Below, one piece after another: positions 24,080 to 35,812 of a stretch of 64,000 nt of DNA. The notes below the pieces were generated by a model. That model was not told the DNA's origin. It worked only from the letters and a program-made list of their open reading frames with translations, and made no database searches. Both the position numbers and the translations under genes were made by a program. Location: the NCBI GenBank assembly GCA_020284085.1, contig JACEVL010000420.1, forward strand, positions 1,827,501 to 1,891,500. The letters are read 5' to 3'. Every line of letters begins with the position of its first letter. Position 1 is the first letter of the stretch. This DNA comes from Aporrectodea caliginosa. Lineage: Eukaryota; Annelida; Clitellata; Crassiclitellata; Lumbricidae.

Positions 24080-24405
24080 CGTTCAATATTGTACTGTATT
24101 GTATTTATTAATTTACATAGCGCCGCTCACAGCAGTGGCCATTCAGTAACGCTCCCAGTGCGAGAACCCCTAGAGAGGGAGAAGGCTGTAAGAAGAGACC
24201 CAGAAAGAATGGTAACGCGTAGAGAGGAGAGAAGGGCATTCCATAGCGAGGGCCCACTAGTGGCAAAAGATCTAGTTTGGGTCAAAGTGGTCCTAACTCG
24301 TGGAACAAAAAGGAGCGGAGAGGTCGATGAGAAACTGGAGAGGGGAGCGAATGTGATCCCTAAGATTTTAGGAGCAATGCCAAATTTGGACTTAAGGACT
24401 TAATA
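24080..24405 (-). mobile_element. LINE 3'-end fragment nested in hAT element
   Basis: On the minus strand a frame contains SGPSLWNALLSSLR, the conserved segment near the C-terminus of CR1/L2-type reverse transcriptases. It ends in a GCGCTATGTAAATTAATAAATAC-like tail. Only the 3' end is present. Confidence 0.5.
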
Positions 24406-24521
24406 TAGCGTTTGACTAACTGTGTTTCGCTAAATTTCTATTGGGGGCGCTTGCCGTTATTCGCCCCGGACGTCAAACTACCTAACCACACCACTAATCA
24501 AATCACTTGCATTGGAATTAA

Positions 24522-25479
24522 TTATCTCGGCTACAGGGGGTGGTTGCCACCCACTTTAGTTATTTTCATTTCAAACTTTTTCCGTATGAAATAAAAATTT
24601 GACCTTTTAGGTAGCTGTAGGGGGTTCATTTACACACGTTTTGAGGTAAAATGTGAGATGATATCTCACACCGTTCAAAAGTTATAGCCAATATACCTGA
24701 GGCACCAGGGGGTGGATACCACCCCCCTAGATTTTTGACTATATCTTATCCGTCATTTAATATTAAGAGACATAAATTTTACCATTCTATAGAGGGAATG
24801 TGGGGCTACATTTCTGTGGTCACTGAGTTGACCTGAGACAACCGGAAGTGCTCAAAATAAATAATACGCGTAATATGTGTGAAAATGGCTGAATGGAAGG
24901 ACTCCCCCCTTAGTTTTTTGTCTGTAGCATATTCATTTGTCTTCCTGGAAGAGAAACAAAGATACCATTCTTTAGAGGGAATGTAGGGCTTCATTTGCAT
25001 ACCTACATCTTTGTCTTTGAATACCGGAAGTGATCAAAATAAATAATAATACGCGTAATCTGTGTGAAAATGGCTGAATACAGGATTACAACGTAAACCG
25101 ATATATATGTGTAGATATATATGTATGGATGTACATTTATACTATATAAACATGTGTAGGGGTGATTTTTGTGTATCTTTTATACATAGATTAGTTTCAA
25201 AACACACATAATCTTATATTTGTTTATCCAAAAAGTACCAAATGTACGCAATAATATAAAATATTGCTAATTAATGGGTTCCATTGTTAAAAGTGATGTA
25301 ATTTCGAGGTGCATTCACGTAATGTACAACTAAATATACCATTCTGTGCAGAAATGAATGCTGAATCCAATGCTATATTACAAGTTATGATATGTGAAAC
25401 CAAACACGAAATCCAGGAGGGGGTGGTAACCACCCCCTTTGGTAGTCCGTGTTACAAAAAAAGCTTGGTAGCCCTAGGG
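24522..25479. mobile_element. Second copy of the TTAA-type element, decayed left end
   Basis: It is co-linear with 22199-23151 throughout and has the same right end, CTTGGTAGCCCTAGGG then TTAA. The left CCCT terminus is replaced, and TTAATTATCTCGG is found at both borders (24518 and 25480). Confidence 0.75.
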
Positions 25480-25517
25480 TTAATTATCTCGGGCAGGTGA
25501 TAATGACTCCCCAAATC

Positions 25518-25842
25518 CAGTGCTTTTCTCAACCTGAGTGTCGCGGCACCAAAGGGCGCCGTGAACCTACCTAAGGTTGGATGTAAGCTAGGTAGAACAA
25601 TAACATTTGTGCAGCTTTTTATGTGAACAAGTTTTAAAATTTATCACTACTAACATACGCCTATAATTATTTTTTTAAACTGAAAGTTGTGTAGAAATAG
25701 TCGCAAAATAAAGAAACGTTTCTTATGAGCAAAATAAAGAACTAATTTGAAGAAATATAGTTTATATTAAGGTCAAAGGTGCCGCTGCTCTGCCGTTAGG
25801 CTAGTAAGGGTGCAATGCTCTCAAAAGGGTTGGGAATCACTG
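25518..25842. mobile_element. hAT-like MITE nested in hAT element
   Basis: The ends CAGTGCTTTTCTCAACC and GGTTGGGAATCACTG are of the common hAT type (CAGTGnTTCTCAACC). The flanks do not give a clear 8-bp duplication, so the element is old or rearranged. Confidence 0.55.
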
Positions 25843-26058
25843 CCATAATTACTTTATAAATTGTATCTCACTCTTCCTGTTACTTCGGCCACTGCAGTAC
25901 ATGCAGTGCCCCGTTCGGGCCATCTGGTAGCATAATTGTACTGCAGAAAGAACTTTGAGCAGATTGAAAATAATTTAAAAAAATTACTTGCGACCCACCA
26001 TCAGATATGAACGCTACTTTCAAACAGTTTTATATAGAATAGTATATACTAGGGGTCT

Positions 26059-26320
26059 CAGTGCTTTTTTTACAACAGAAGGTTCCGGAACTCAACAAAT
26101 TCAGAACAATTATAGGGGCATAGCCTATTTTATGCTAATATTTCTATTCAAGAATGTAATCAACATCAATGAACACTGAAAGCACTTTAAATTAAATTAA
26201 AATATCTAAGTAATTTAAAATAATTTTTTAGTAGAAATTTAAATTAACTAAATTATTTTTTAATAGCTGAAAAAGGTCCCGGAACGCCGCTCCGGACCGC
26301 TCCGGCTGAAAAAAGCACTG
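26059..26320. mobile_element. Small hAT MITE nested in hAT element
   Basis: The ends CAGTGCTTTTTT and AAAAAAGCACTG are perfectly inverted. The flanks AGGGGTCT and AGGGTCTA are an imperfect 8-bp duplication. The core is AT-rich and non-coding. Confidence 0.65.
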
Positions 26321-26537
26321 AGGGTCTACTACACTATAACTACTGCGCATATGGCATTATTTCAAATATAGGCTACTATCATTTAAAGTTAATTACCATT
26401 TTTTACCCTGGAACGTGTCGCCTCCTCAAAAAAAACTTGGCCCACACAAGCAATCCTCTGGATCCGCCAAAGTTCTGACCCCCCTGCTTCTTTTTTGACA
26501 AATCGGACCCTGGGCTATATATACATTGTTCTATCGT

Positions 26538-26787
26538 AGAGGTGTCAAGCCTTATTTAATGATGGTTCGGTGGCAATATTTTCCAGTCAGTTTGCCAAAG
26601 GTGCCAGCGCAAAATGGGGGACATTGGTCTGGGAGGGCTCGGCGACCCCATCCCTCGAAAATGTTTTGTGCATTTCTAGCATGCAGATAGTCAGATTAGG
26701 CTTTTAAAAGCTCCATTCTGATCTTCGTTATCAGCGACGACATCACAGATGGGAATAAAAACATCGCCGGGCTTTTTGACAGCCCTG
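26538..26787. mobile_element. hAT-like MITE (GGTGTCAA ends), unit C copy
   Basis: Orthologous in position and sequence to 12933-13185, with ends AGAGGTGTCAAGCC and TTTTTGACAGCCCTG. Confidence 0.55.
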
Positions 26788-26994
26788 TTCCAAAGCACTG
26801 TTGCATGTTCTCGACCCAGTTCATGTCTTTGATGGAAATGAAAAAGGGCCAGATCGTTAACCACGGTCTGATGCCCTTTTTGAATAGCTGCCCAATGTAG
26901 CTAGCCAGAGATGTGTCTACTTTGACCTTTTAACCTAATTATAAGGGAATCAGGGCAGATCCTATATATAGACCATGCAAGGTCAGACTTCTAT

Positions 26995-27201
26995 GCCCGA
27001 TAGCGCTTTGGATAACATCTGGCGTAGAGAGCGAGAGAGGTACCGAGTTCGAGTCCCCGTAAGGGCGGATATGCTTTGTAGGCTGCTATTAGCGCCGTGT
27101 ATTGCAGGCTGTCTGTTCTGTTAGTAGTTAAGATTGTTTCAATTGCATAACATGTAAATGTACAGCGCAGTGCGTTTGTCAGGCGCTTATTAAAGAAAAA
27201 G

Positions 27202-27265
<64 letters not shown>
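26995..27265 (+). mobile_element. tRNA-derived SINE (family 2), full copy with (ATT)n tail
   Basis: The head, 26995-27066, folds like a tRNA gene: GCCCGATAGCGC start, A box GCTTTGGATAACATCTGG, B box GAGTTCGAGTCCCC, and a GGGC end pairing with the start. The body ends GCGCTTATTAAAGAAAAAG, followed by ATT repeats (27203-27265). The internal RNA polymerase III promoter looks intact. Confidence 0.82.
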
Positions 27266-27267
<2 letters not shown>

Positions 27268-27292
27268 GGCATGCGCAGATAATACAGTTGCG

Positions 27293-28093
27293 TAAGGGCC
27301 TATACATGTATAGGGTGGGTAACCCTAATGTGGGCAGGTTTCTAACATGGGCACCCCTTGAATCTCAAAATATAGACGACATACGGTGGTGCCTTCTAGG
27401 AAATATTATTAACTATAAGTAGGCCTATTGCTGTTATAAAACAGCAACGTATGTCGGCGGAAAATTGCGCTTCGAAAGTAAGAAGTAAATGTTTTTAGCA
27501 TGCCAGTTTTCTATAATGTTCGATATACGGTTCAGTAGCTGTGGGCGCGTTGTTTTTTAATGTATTTTCAATCGGTTTTTTGCAGATGTTTGGTGAAGTG
27601 TAGCTTTTTCGCCCCATGTGAGCGATAATGAGGGAGAAAGTAAGCACAGTTTAAAAAAAATTTTCCTAGGGGGGGTATTGCGTAGAGCCTAATTTGGGCA
27701 CCATTGGGTGTTCCTAATTTGGGCAGTGTATGAGGCCAAATTTACTACTATATTACACGTTAATATTGGGTAAAGCTTATTCTTAATTTGGGCAGTGCCC
27801 ATTCTAGGTAACTTTGTATGCCCAAATTGAGGCCATATTTACTACTATAATTATTACACGTTAAATATTTAGTGTTCAAATTAGGGCACCATGTCCTAAT
27901 ATGGGCACTTTGAGGGGTGTGTCATTTTTTCTGCACAACTAATATTGCTTTGCAATCTATTGTATGTATTCAATATATTTTCATTACCTACTGTTTCAGC
28001 TAACCAAACAACACCAAACAATAAGTATACGTGTCAAAATCAATATGATACGAGCCTTTAATCCTTAAGGTGCCCAAATAAGGGAACTATACC
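27293..28093. mobile_element. MITE-like insertion rich in AATTTGGGCA motifs
   Basis: Comparison with the paralogous site near 36270 (GCCTAAGGGCAACAG) shows about 800 extra bases here with a TA at the junctions and weak AGGG.TATA / TATACCCT inverted ends. The interior repeats variants of TAATTTGGGCA about eight times in both orientations. No ORF is seen. A pogo/mariner-type origin is likely but not proven. Confidence 0.5.
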
Positions 28094-28352
28094 CTAAGGG
28101 CAACAGTTATCAGAAGCTCCAAAAATTACAAGGATGTCGCAGTACATGCAATTTGAAACCAAATTAAGTTATCATAATTCAAACGTCTTTTTCTTCTTAC
28201 TGGGATATAAATTTTATTTCTACATGTACGCATGACTGCGAACATGAATAAGCTCAGCGCTCCTGAAAAAGCTGATGCCTTGTGCCTAGCTTTCAAGTGA
28301 CGCTTTAGGAATGTGCAGTTTACAAGTACGATAATAATTTACACTCAACATA

Positions 28353-28947
28353 CACCGTGATTCAATGAAAAGTAAGCCAAAGCTTGATTCATATAAATAC
28401 TTCTAACATGAAAACAGTATTTAATATTTCTGTGAAGAGACTCTCAGTAGTATGGTTTGATTATTTAATTAAAGATGTTCAAAATGTCCTCCTTCTGCTT
28501 GCACGTAGCCTGGAGGCGCTGGCGCCATTGGGCAACGTTTTCTTCAGTGCGCGATGACCTTCGTCTGCCACTACCAATGACGCGGTCGACTGACCCTGTT
28601 ACGCTAATTTTTCGAAGCAATTTATCTAATCCGCTTCTGGTCCAGTGTTTTTCTGGAAATTCTTGTAGAAATTGACGGCTGCTGTAATTCTTGGATTCCC
28701 TCAAACCTTTTATCATGTGTAAATCTTCTTTACTAAAAGGCATTTTTTTCGGAAATTGCTAGTTTCTTGTTTATGTTTTCAATCGTATTATCGTCTGCTT
28801 TTTGAGTAGGAAATATAAACCGGAAGTCATTAAAATGAAAAAGTAAGTATGTGCATATTTTTATTTTGAAAATATTATTAATAAAATATAGTTCAAGTTT
28901 TAATATTTGTTTATAAAGTTTGGCTTACTTTTTATTGAATCACCGTG
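28353..28947. mobile_element. mariner-type element, deleted
   Basis: The inverted repeats start CACCGTGATTCAAT and, from the other end, CACGGTGATTCAAT. They extend about 29 bases with two mismatches and are flanked by TA (28351-28352 and 28948-28949). The empty site is preserved in the inverted block at 17645-17905. It contains the N-terminal part of a transposase. Confidence 0.88.
28465..28743 (-). pseudogene. mariner transposase N-terminal fragment (92 codons)
   Basis: It begins MPFSKEDLHMIKGLRES and continues through a helix-turn-helix-like region (FLQEFPEKHWTRSGLDKLLR) to a GSGRRRSSRTEENV linker. This pattern is typical of the DNA-binding N-terminus of one mariner lineage. The DDE/D catalytic domain is missing, so it cannot transpose by itself. 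It lies inside the inverted repeats of the element above. Confidence 0.75.
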
Positions 28948-29284
28948 TATAAGTCATGTAGGACTAATGTGAGCGTCGTTGGTTTGTATTAATATTCTCA
29001 ACAACCGTTCCAGTGACCCTGAACTTTTCAAGGCATGATAGGCCTATATGATGCTGAAGGATATCATTCAATCAATTGAATGAAAATAGATCAAAACTAG
29101 GTCATACCTTGGTAATAAAAAACGAGTATATTTATATTTACGAGCGCGACACAAAGCGGAATCTCAGAAGCGTCTCTGCACAACACCTTTACGTCCGTTT
29201 AAAAGCGTCGTAAACCAAACCTGTTGTGTGTCATTCACTGCGATATGTATGATGTGCCTAAAGAGTAGTTCAGCGGATATACAT

Positions 29285-29625
29285 GTACATTAGCCTACAT
29301 TTTTGGCATTGCAACGTTATGTATAGAAGAAGAGCTGAGTCCGTTAGGCTAGCTCCGAGGCCATCATGCTAAGAAAGTGTTGGCGACTTCATTTTATAAA
29401 CCTCGGCAAATGAGAACAGGTGGCCAGTCCTCTCCCTTGCCGTCTCATCTTCCCACCGACAGTGTACGGTCAGTATGCTCACTATAGCTGAGTAGGCTGG
29501 TGTATAGGTAGAGCAGAAATCTCGAAAAAGATCTCTACACTATATCGGGGATTTGAACCCCTGAATTCTCGATTGACAGTCCTGCACGCTAACCACTACA
29601 GTATCGAGCACCACCTGTATTACTT
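29285..29625 (-). mobile_element. tRNA-derived SINE (family 1), minus copy in unit C
   Basis: The minus strand carries the TGGTTAGCGTGCAGGACTG head, a GGTTCAAATCCCCG B box and the CACTGTCGGTGGGAAGATGAG body. It is in the same place as 14640-14950 in unit B. The following 29626-29980 is non-coding and without a recognised element. Confidence 0.7.
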
Positions 29626-30496
29626 TGTATAACTCATAGGTGAACTACATTTTCAGCACATCCAGTTTGCATTGTAGGCCTACAAGCATCATGCAGCATT
29701 TCCAACATATTGTATCTTCTTTTAATTACAGATACAATCTGCATTTCGGCACTTAACACGACATTGCTCCTACTTAACATCAGTATCGTGTAGGCGTGCG
29801 AGTTGCTTCAATTCTAAATCAAATCAGAAATCCAGATAAGAGGAAATCTGAGAAACAAATATATATTAACCAATTTCCATTTATTTAATACCAATGCAGT
29901 TGTCGCATAACTTTATCTCATTATTGAAAGATCATTACCTGATTACCTGACAGAGGTATGCCACGTGACCAGTGGGACGCAGTTAGTCTTACGAATAACA
30001 ATGAAGCAATATTTATATAGCGCCCCACAGAGCCTCTCCTAGGCACTGCTCACTCTACTCAATAGCAAGATAATCTTCTAATGGATCAACAGATACAACT
30101 GCTTTATCTGCACCCAAACAGGTAGGGCATTTACCCCAACAGTCTACAGCATGGACATTGTGCCAGAAGTAATAATTTCCACCACTCTCGGCGAGCACTC
30201 AACCTACCACAGCGGAGGAGAGGTGGACTTCTTGGTCATGTTTGTAACATTGAAGGTCCTGCCCTTACCCTTGTATTGTGGAATTGCACAACTACTATAT
30301 AATATATAAATCCTGCAGTAAGAGACAGTATGATGTATAAATTAGGCAACTTTTATGGTCACAGCGATAAATGAAAATTATACAGATTATTATATGAAAA
30401 AATCTCAATTTATAGCTTCAATTAATCTATTTACAAAAGCTAGTTTGGAATTTAGAGACATCTATTTGCATCGACTCTTTCTTGGCCAGAATCAAC

Positions 30497-30498
30497 GA

Positions 30499-30550
<52 letters not shown>

Positions 30551-31217
30551 GGAGTATTTATATAGCGCCCCTTCAAGGTAATCTACTCAGAAGCGCTCGT
30601 ACACCCAAAGCCGCTACGAACCTGATGCATGCATTCATATGCACCAGAGTCGACTATGGCAGTGATATCTATGCGGGCTTAACCCTATCGTGCATTAATC
30701 AGTTACAATCTGTGCTCAATGCCGCGGCTCGCCTGATAGGAGGCATACCAAAGTTCGGGCATATATCTAGCTTTATACGGGAGGAACTGCACTGGCTGCC
30801 AATGCCAAAACGCATTGAGTTTAAGATCCTAATGCTTATGCGCAATTGTCTTGCAGACCAAGCCCCAGTCTATGTTAGGGAGCTTTGTGTGCAGGTGCTA
30901 TCTATACTGCAGGCCGTAGATTCCTTCGCTCTGCCACTCAAGGCGAACTGGTTATCCCTTTGGCTCGAACTTCCACGGTGCTTTGACTCGAACTTCCACG
31001 GTGCTTCATAAGAGCTTTGCTGTGGTCGGTCCATCTTTCTGGAATAGGTTGCCTAGCAACCTGCGTAATGAGCTACCGGGTCTTTCCTTGCCCCTTTTCC
31101 GCAGGCGTTTGAAAACCATTCTTTTCGATCGTGGTTTGGTGTTGTCAGGTGGCGAGCGCCTCTGAGGGGTTTCTCTTGAAGTGGCGCTATATAAATTTAC
31201 GATTACGATTACGAAGG
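30497..31217 (+). mobile_element. CR1/L2-like LINE 3' end with ATTACG tail, plus (ATT)n tract
   Basis: After an ATT run (30497-30549) and a short minus-oriented 3' end, the plus strand encodes the C-terminal part of a LINE reverse transcriptase from about 30603: AFICTRVDYGSDIYAG, LQSVLNAAARLIGG, ELHWLPMPKRIEFKILML. After a frameshift come FAVVGPSFWNRLPSNLR and FRRRLKTILFD. The 3' end reads GCGCTATATAAATT followed by ATTACG repeats (about 31195-31216), a typical tail. Confidence 0.82.
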
Positions 31218-31649
31218 GCTTCACATTAAAGTTATCGAGCAAAGCAAACTCTCAAAATCCTCCAAATCATAATCCTTAAGAACGATGAGTAACAAGATCC
31301 GTTATAGTCCATCACCTACAAAGTGATATCCTTTATGGAAACGCGGGGGAATGTATGTGTGGATTTTTATAAAGTTTAACATGCATCTTACACGTATTCA
31401 GTGTGTCTGCATAAAAATAAGGTTGGAGAAATAAGAACTTAGATAAACAAATTGTAAAAAAATGCGTCCCAAATACCGCGCTATAAAAATATTTTTATGA
31501 TCTTTGTATGCGTTAACGCAAAGATGTCTTACAAAGAAAACATTAACTTATATTACTCATAACTTATATAACTTAGTACATTATGTGGCATAATTACAAC
31601 ATTGCTACAGGTAAAAGTGTAATTTAACGTCGTAAATCATTTTCTTTTT

Positions 31650-32200
31650 TGTTATGTAGTTTAGCGTCGTGAATTACTTTAATACTTATAATATCGCTCG
31701 TCTGATTGCTGCTGCGCGAGACGCTGTCGCCAATGACGGCTCCAGGACCCGTGTGCTTTCTGACCTAATAAAGAACTGCCGCTCGATTTCTCACATTTAG
31801 CGTATTTTATTGATAATGGAGGTAGATGTGTTTTATTATTTCAATGATTTTCGTGATAAGCGTAATGAATCCAGGGTAAACGTGTAGTTTAGCGTCGTAA
31901 ATTATTCGGCCATTGTAGCATTATTATTTTCATCAATCCAACTTCTACTTGGGCGAGAATCATTTCCATCAATCCAGCTTCCATTAGGCAAGAATTCGTT
32001 TAATCAGTCCAGCTTCTATTTAAGCAGGAATTATTTTTCATCAACACAACTTTTATTTAATTAAGAATTATTGTCCATCAATCCAGCTTCTATTTAAGCA
32101 AGATTCTTTTCATCACGCCCACTTCTATTTGATGAAAAATTATTTTCATCAATCCGACTTCTATTTGTCAAGAATTCGTTTCGTCAATCCAACTGAAAAA
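31650..32200. repeat. Degenerate tandem repeats, about 36 bp (31920-32195)
   Basis: About eight units of the form CATCAATCCAGCTTCTATTT with AAGCAAGAATT. They are preceded by three dispersed copies of TTTAGCGTCGTAAATTA-like sequence (about 31630, 31660 and 31888). They belong to the roughly 3.3-kb insertion in the ghost unit. Non-coding. Confidence 0.7.
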
Positions 32201-32411
32201 GATCTGTTGGTTAACTTGGCCTGAGGCCTCATAACTTGCCTTGAACATGTCAAGTCGCAGTCTGTTTCCAGATATGAAGGTTTGTTGTACATATAGCAAA
32301 GAAATTGTTGCAACTCTTGCAGGTTGCTATCACTTACAAAATACAGAGTTTAAACCAATCTCTGGAAAACAGGCATGAAGTTCGAATGTTCCAGAAGGAC
32401 CTTGAATGGTT

Positions 32412-32666
32412 TCACTTCCCTTTCTTTACAAAGCTGCTGGTACAGTCGCTGCCAGTAAAGACATGTAGGCCGTGTAATGATTTAGCCAAATTGAGTCTGC
32501 TAGCTTCTGCTATTCCATAAATGTCTATCAGGCGCCTGTTATTATCTTTACCTGTGTCCATGAACAATGGCTGGGTGATGCAGTCAGAGTATGATAACAA
32601 TATTTTCAGAACATCTGTATCAGGTGTCTGTACAGTAATGTTTGTGTCTGCTTTGGGTGTTTCCAT
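32412..32666 (-). pseudogene. Fragment of a PIN/FEN-like protein, probably transposon-borne
   Basis: The 84-codon frame contains TPDTDVLKILLSY, LFMDTGKDNNRRLIDI and GLHVFTGSDCTSSFVKKGK. The PDTDV and TG.D.TS signatures resemble the acidic motifs of PIN/5'-3' nuclease-like domains found in many uncharacterised animal proteins linked to repeats. Both ends are truncated and the upstream sequence is a LINE. The assignment rests on remembered motif patterns only. Confidence 0.4.
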
Positions 32667-32699
32667 CCATTATATAGGGGTATGGCATTGAAAGTGATT

Positions 32700-33305
32700 G
32701 AGGAAGAAAGGGACTTTGGAGTGATTATGCACTATAGAGTGCAGAACCTTCAAGGCAATGTGCTGAAGCATCAAAAAAGCTAAATCAACTTTATGTATGA
32801 TAAGGTCAGTTGTCATCAGAGATAAGGATACAATACTGAGGTTGTATAAATAACTGGTTAGGCCACAGTTTGAATACTGCATCCAGTCATGGAGTCCATA
32901 TCTGAAACAGGACATAGAAAAACTGGAGAAAGTGCAAAGAAGAGTGTAAAAGAAGATTAGGGCTACAAGGATTTAAGCTATGAAGAAAGGTTGAAAAGGT
33001 GTGGACTAACAATATTGGAGAGAAGGAGAAGCAGAGGAGATCTAATCGAAGTTTACAAGATTATAACTGGAAAGGAAGCACTACAATGGGAGAGGTTATT
33101 GAATATGCACCAAGCAAGGCAATTCGAGGACACAGGTATAAATTATTTAAGAAGCCAAAAGGAACATTAGGGCAGAAATTCTTCAGCGCAAGAGTTAGAC
33201 TTGTGGAATGTTTGGAAGATAGTACTATCTCAGTGGACACTGTCACGGCTTTTAAAAGGAAGCTATATAGGGAAAATGAACTATTAAGCGTTTCAGGTTA
33301 ATGTG
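32700..33305 (+). mobile_element. LINE reverse-transcriptase C-terminal remnant
   Basis: The plus strand reads LRPHLEYC-like LVRPQFEYCIQSWSPYL, LEKVQRRV, then in another frame YEERLKRCGLTILERRRSR, GDLIEVYKIITGKE and SARVRLVECL. Frameshifts and stops break it. It is the C-terminal region of an RT-type LINE, different in sequence from the one at 30603. Confidence 0.72.
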
Positions 33306-33959
33306 CAGTGCTTCTAACACGGACTATATATATACGTCTTCTGAAACACTATAAACCATTGATACGTTATGTTATATATACATGGTTCAATTACTTGATT
33401 TTTAGGGGTAATGATTGTTCCTCTATATGGTATAATAATTTAGACTTATCGGTTTTAACAGACTTCCATCCGCCGTCTCCAGTGACCATGGTATTGGTCC
33501 TATCGGGTATCTAAAGACTTTTTCTAGGCTGATGTCATATTGCTGTGAGAGCATTAACAGTCAACCCAAAAAGTTCCTTTCAGCTTTAATCTGTGCTGAC
33601 TTCTTCTGTGTGCTTGTTGAAGTCTGTTTTGCTGATAGGGATTTGAAAGTCTGGAATCTGTTTTTTCATGGGATCATGAAATTTGACTGTCCACTAACCG
33701 AGATTGATGAATGAATGTGTCATTTGCCTTTTCTCCTATTTCTGAAAATCTTAAGAGTCATCAATATCACACACTGTGATGGGTTACAGTATAGGAGCCA
33801 TATAGCCAACCTCAGACTTTTTGACTTCATACACTTCTCTGGCAGTTTTTGAAACCCATCAACTCCAGTCTCGGACCGTGCATGAGTGACTGAAAAGTGC
33901 TCTTCTGACTATCCATATTGATTCTATTAGTCTTTGAGAACATATGCATATGTCTTGAA

Positions 33960-34500
33960 AGTTATTGTAGCCTACCTGTGAGCAGAAATATACGTATTTT
34001 TGTGTTTTGGTGGCCATATTGGCCGCCATCTTGGATAGTAACATTCCCACACTATTGCCACTATGATAAATCGATTCCTTGACTTTGAAAAATGTTAAAT
34101 TCGACACTTCATTTGGCATTATAGCTTACAGATGAGCAGAAATATACATATTTTTGTGTTTTGTTGGCCATATTGGCCGCCATCTTCAATAGTAACATTC
34201 CCACATTATTGCCACTACAGTAAATCGATTCCTTGACCTTGTAAATGTTATATTCGACACTTCATTTGGCATTATAGCTTACCGATGAGCAGAAATATAC
34301 ATATTGTTGTTTTGGTGGCCATATTGGCCGCCATCTTGGATAGTAACATTCCCACACTATTGCCACTATGGTAAATCGATTCATTGACCTTGAAAATGTT
34401 AAACTCGACACTTCATTTGTTATTGTAGCTTACTTATGAGCTGAGATATACATATTTTGTGTGTGTTTGGGGTGCCATATTGGCCGCCATCTTGAAAGTG
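33960..34500 (+). repeat. Tandem repeat, period about 153 bp, with GCCGCCATCTTGG in each unit
   Basis: Four units, each containing GGCCATATTGGCCGCCATCTT and later ATTGCCACTA, AATCGATTCCTTGAC and GACACTTCATTTG. The motif starts are at 34022, 34176, 34327 and 34483. Two related monomers lie at 51720-51935. The minus strand of the core motif is CCAAGATGGCGGC, the known binding consensus of the zinc-finger factor YY1. Confidence 0.88.
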
Positions 34501-34785
34501 CTTTAACTTTTACTTCCAACCCATAATGGATGCAGACTCAACTGATTCTTGTTTGGGTATGTCTATACTACATAAAACCCTTGTCTGCATTCCCCCACTC
34601 TCAGATAGATACCCTCTGTGGGTCAGACACTGGTCTATTAGAGTCCTCGACTGAGCCAGAACCTAAGCAAAGAACCGCTCCACGTCTACATGACTGGAAT
34701 AGGATTCCATCCATAGCCACAGGCGAAGACAAGTTCGGTTTGGGTTCTCAAACACTTGTCAATCAGACCAAGATTAGGTCATAGG

Positions 34786-34953
34786 CAGTGTTTAAAGTGG
34801 TGTGAGAACCGTGGGAACGGCGTTCCCACAGCTCTCTAAATTGTGTGTTTGCGTTCCCACTGTTCACCATGCAACGGAACCATGATAACACATGCATCCA
34901 ATAAAACTCTCCTTCGGAGTTCCCACTGCTCACCCAAACCACTTTAACCACTG
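34786..34953. mobile_element. hAT MITE in ghost unit
   Basis: The termini CAGTGTTTAAAGTGGT and ACCACTTTAACCACTG (inverted, one mismatch) are flanked by a perfect 8-bp duplication, GTCATAGG (34778-34785 and 34954-34961). Its 168 bases are non-coding. Confidence 0.88.
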
Positions 34954-35594
34954 GTCATAGGATGCTTACACTCTCCGGCTCATATCTAGGTAGGCATACA
35001 GCCTACTTGAAATGAGGCTCCAGTGCACCAAACAACTCCAGCCCAGAAGAACTCGGAAGTTAAGCGTTTCTCCAACTTTTTACGCTTCCCTTCACGGACT
35101 CCCTTCCCCAATTCGTCCAACAGAAACCTTAGATCAATAGGTCTAGTCGACCGTATACAACGAACAGGAGTGGCCTACTGTCACTCTGTCAGTATGAACA
35201 GCAAATCTACCTATGCATGACCGTATACGATGCCATTAAACAGCTTAACAATATACTCACCAATGCAAGCAAATGTACATGTAAGTTTATAACATGAGGA
35301 ATATATATGTAGGTAGGCCTATACATAATTACATATGGACACAAATCTTTACAATCATGCTCACATAGATTTCACCTGTTCTATACTCCGTGCGAAGATG
35401 GCGTTATGTCGGCCATAGCGCTCAAGCCCTCTCGGCTGCATGCATGCTCTATAATTCTATAGGCAATACAAAATCAGATGACTCTCTGCTGTTCAAAATT
35501 CAAAAAGTAGTTCGCGAAAGTCCTGTTGTATAGTTTCTATCAAGTCAGTAGGTCAAATTGCAGGGCAATCGGTTTTACATACATAATTAATAAC

Positions 35595-35812
35595 TGTTAT
35601 ACTATGTAAAGCATCTTTCGGTCGCCACATATTATGTTGAAATTGTATAGAGGTGTCCCTACTTAGCGGGATCTTTGATCCCTTCAGGGCCTTCCCTTGT
35701 GGCATTCAACAATCCATACTTAAAAGTGCAATCTGATTTGTAATATTATTGTTTATTGTTGTTTGGCTACAAATAAACGATTGATTGATTGATTGATTGA
35801 TTTATTGATTGA
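35595..35812 (+). mobile_element. LINE 3'-end insertion with (GATT)n tail
   Basis: It is absent from the matching site in unit A (about 5918). It contains AGCGGGATCTTTGATCCCTTC and ends in ATAAACGATTGATTGATTGATTGATT (35775-35808). The element at 45395-46340 ends in the same kind of tail on the other strand. Confidence 0.65.

Larger units (their letters stand above)
23291..26512. mobile_element. Non-autonomous hAT element, 3.2 kb, with nested insertions
   Basis: The inverted termini are CAGGGTCCTATTTG and CAAATCGGACCCTG. They are bounded by a perfect 8-bp target duplication, GGCTATAT (23283-23290 and 26513-26520). No transposase was found. Inside lie a short AT tract (23512-23552), a LINE-like piece (24080-24405), a TTAA-type element (24522-25479) and two hAT MITEs (25518-25842, 26059-26320). 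The element sits in the upstream region of SDR copy C. Confidence 0.85.

Noticed and set aside
26995..27066. Functional tRNA gene
   Set aside because: The tRNA-like head is followed by a SINE body and an ATT tail, and another copy exists at 17906-18215. The same argument applies to 6776-6835 and 56570-56640.
31320..34640. A single transposon occupying the whole insertion in the ghost unit
   Set aside because: The borders show only a weak AGTCC match and no inverted ends. The content (36-bp repeats, PIN-like fragment, LINE, 153-bp repeats) looks like several events, so no single element was called.
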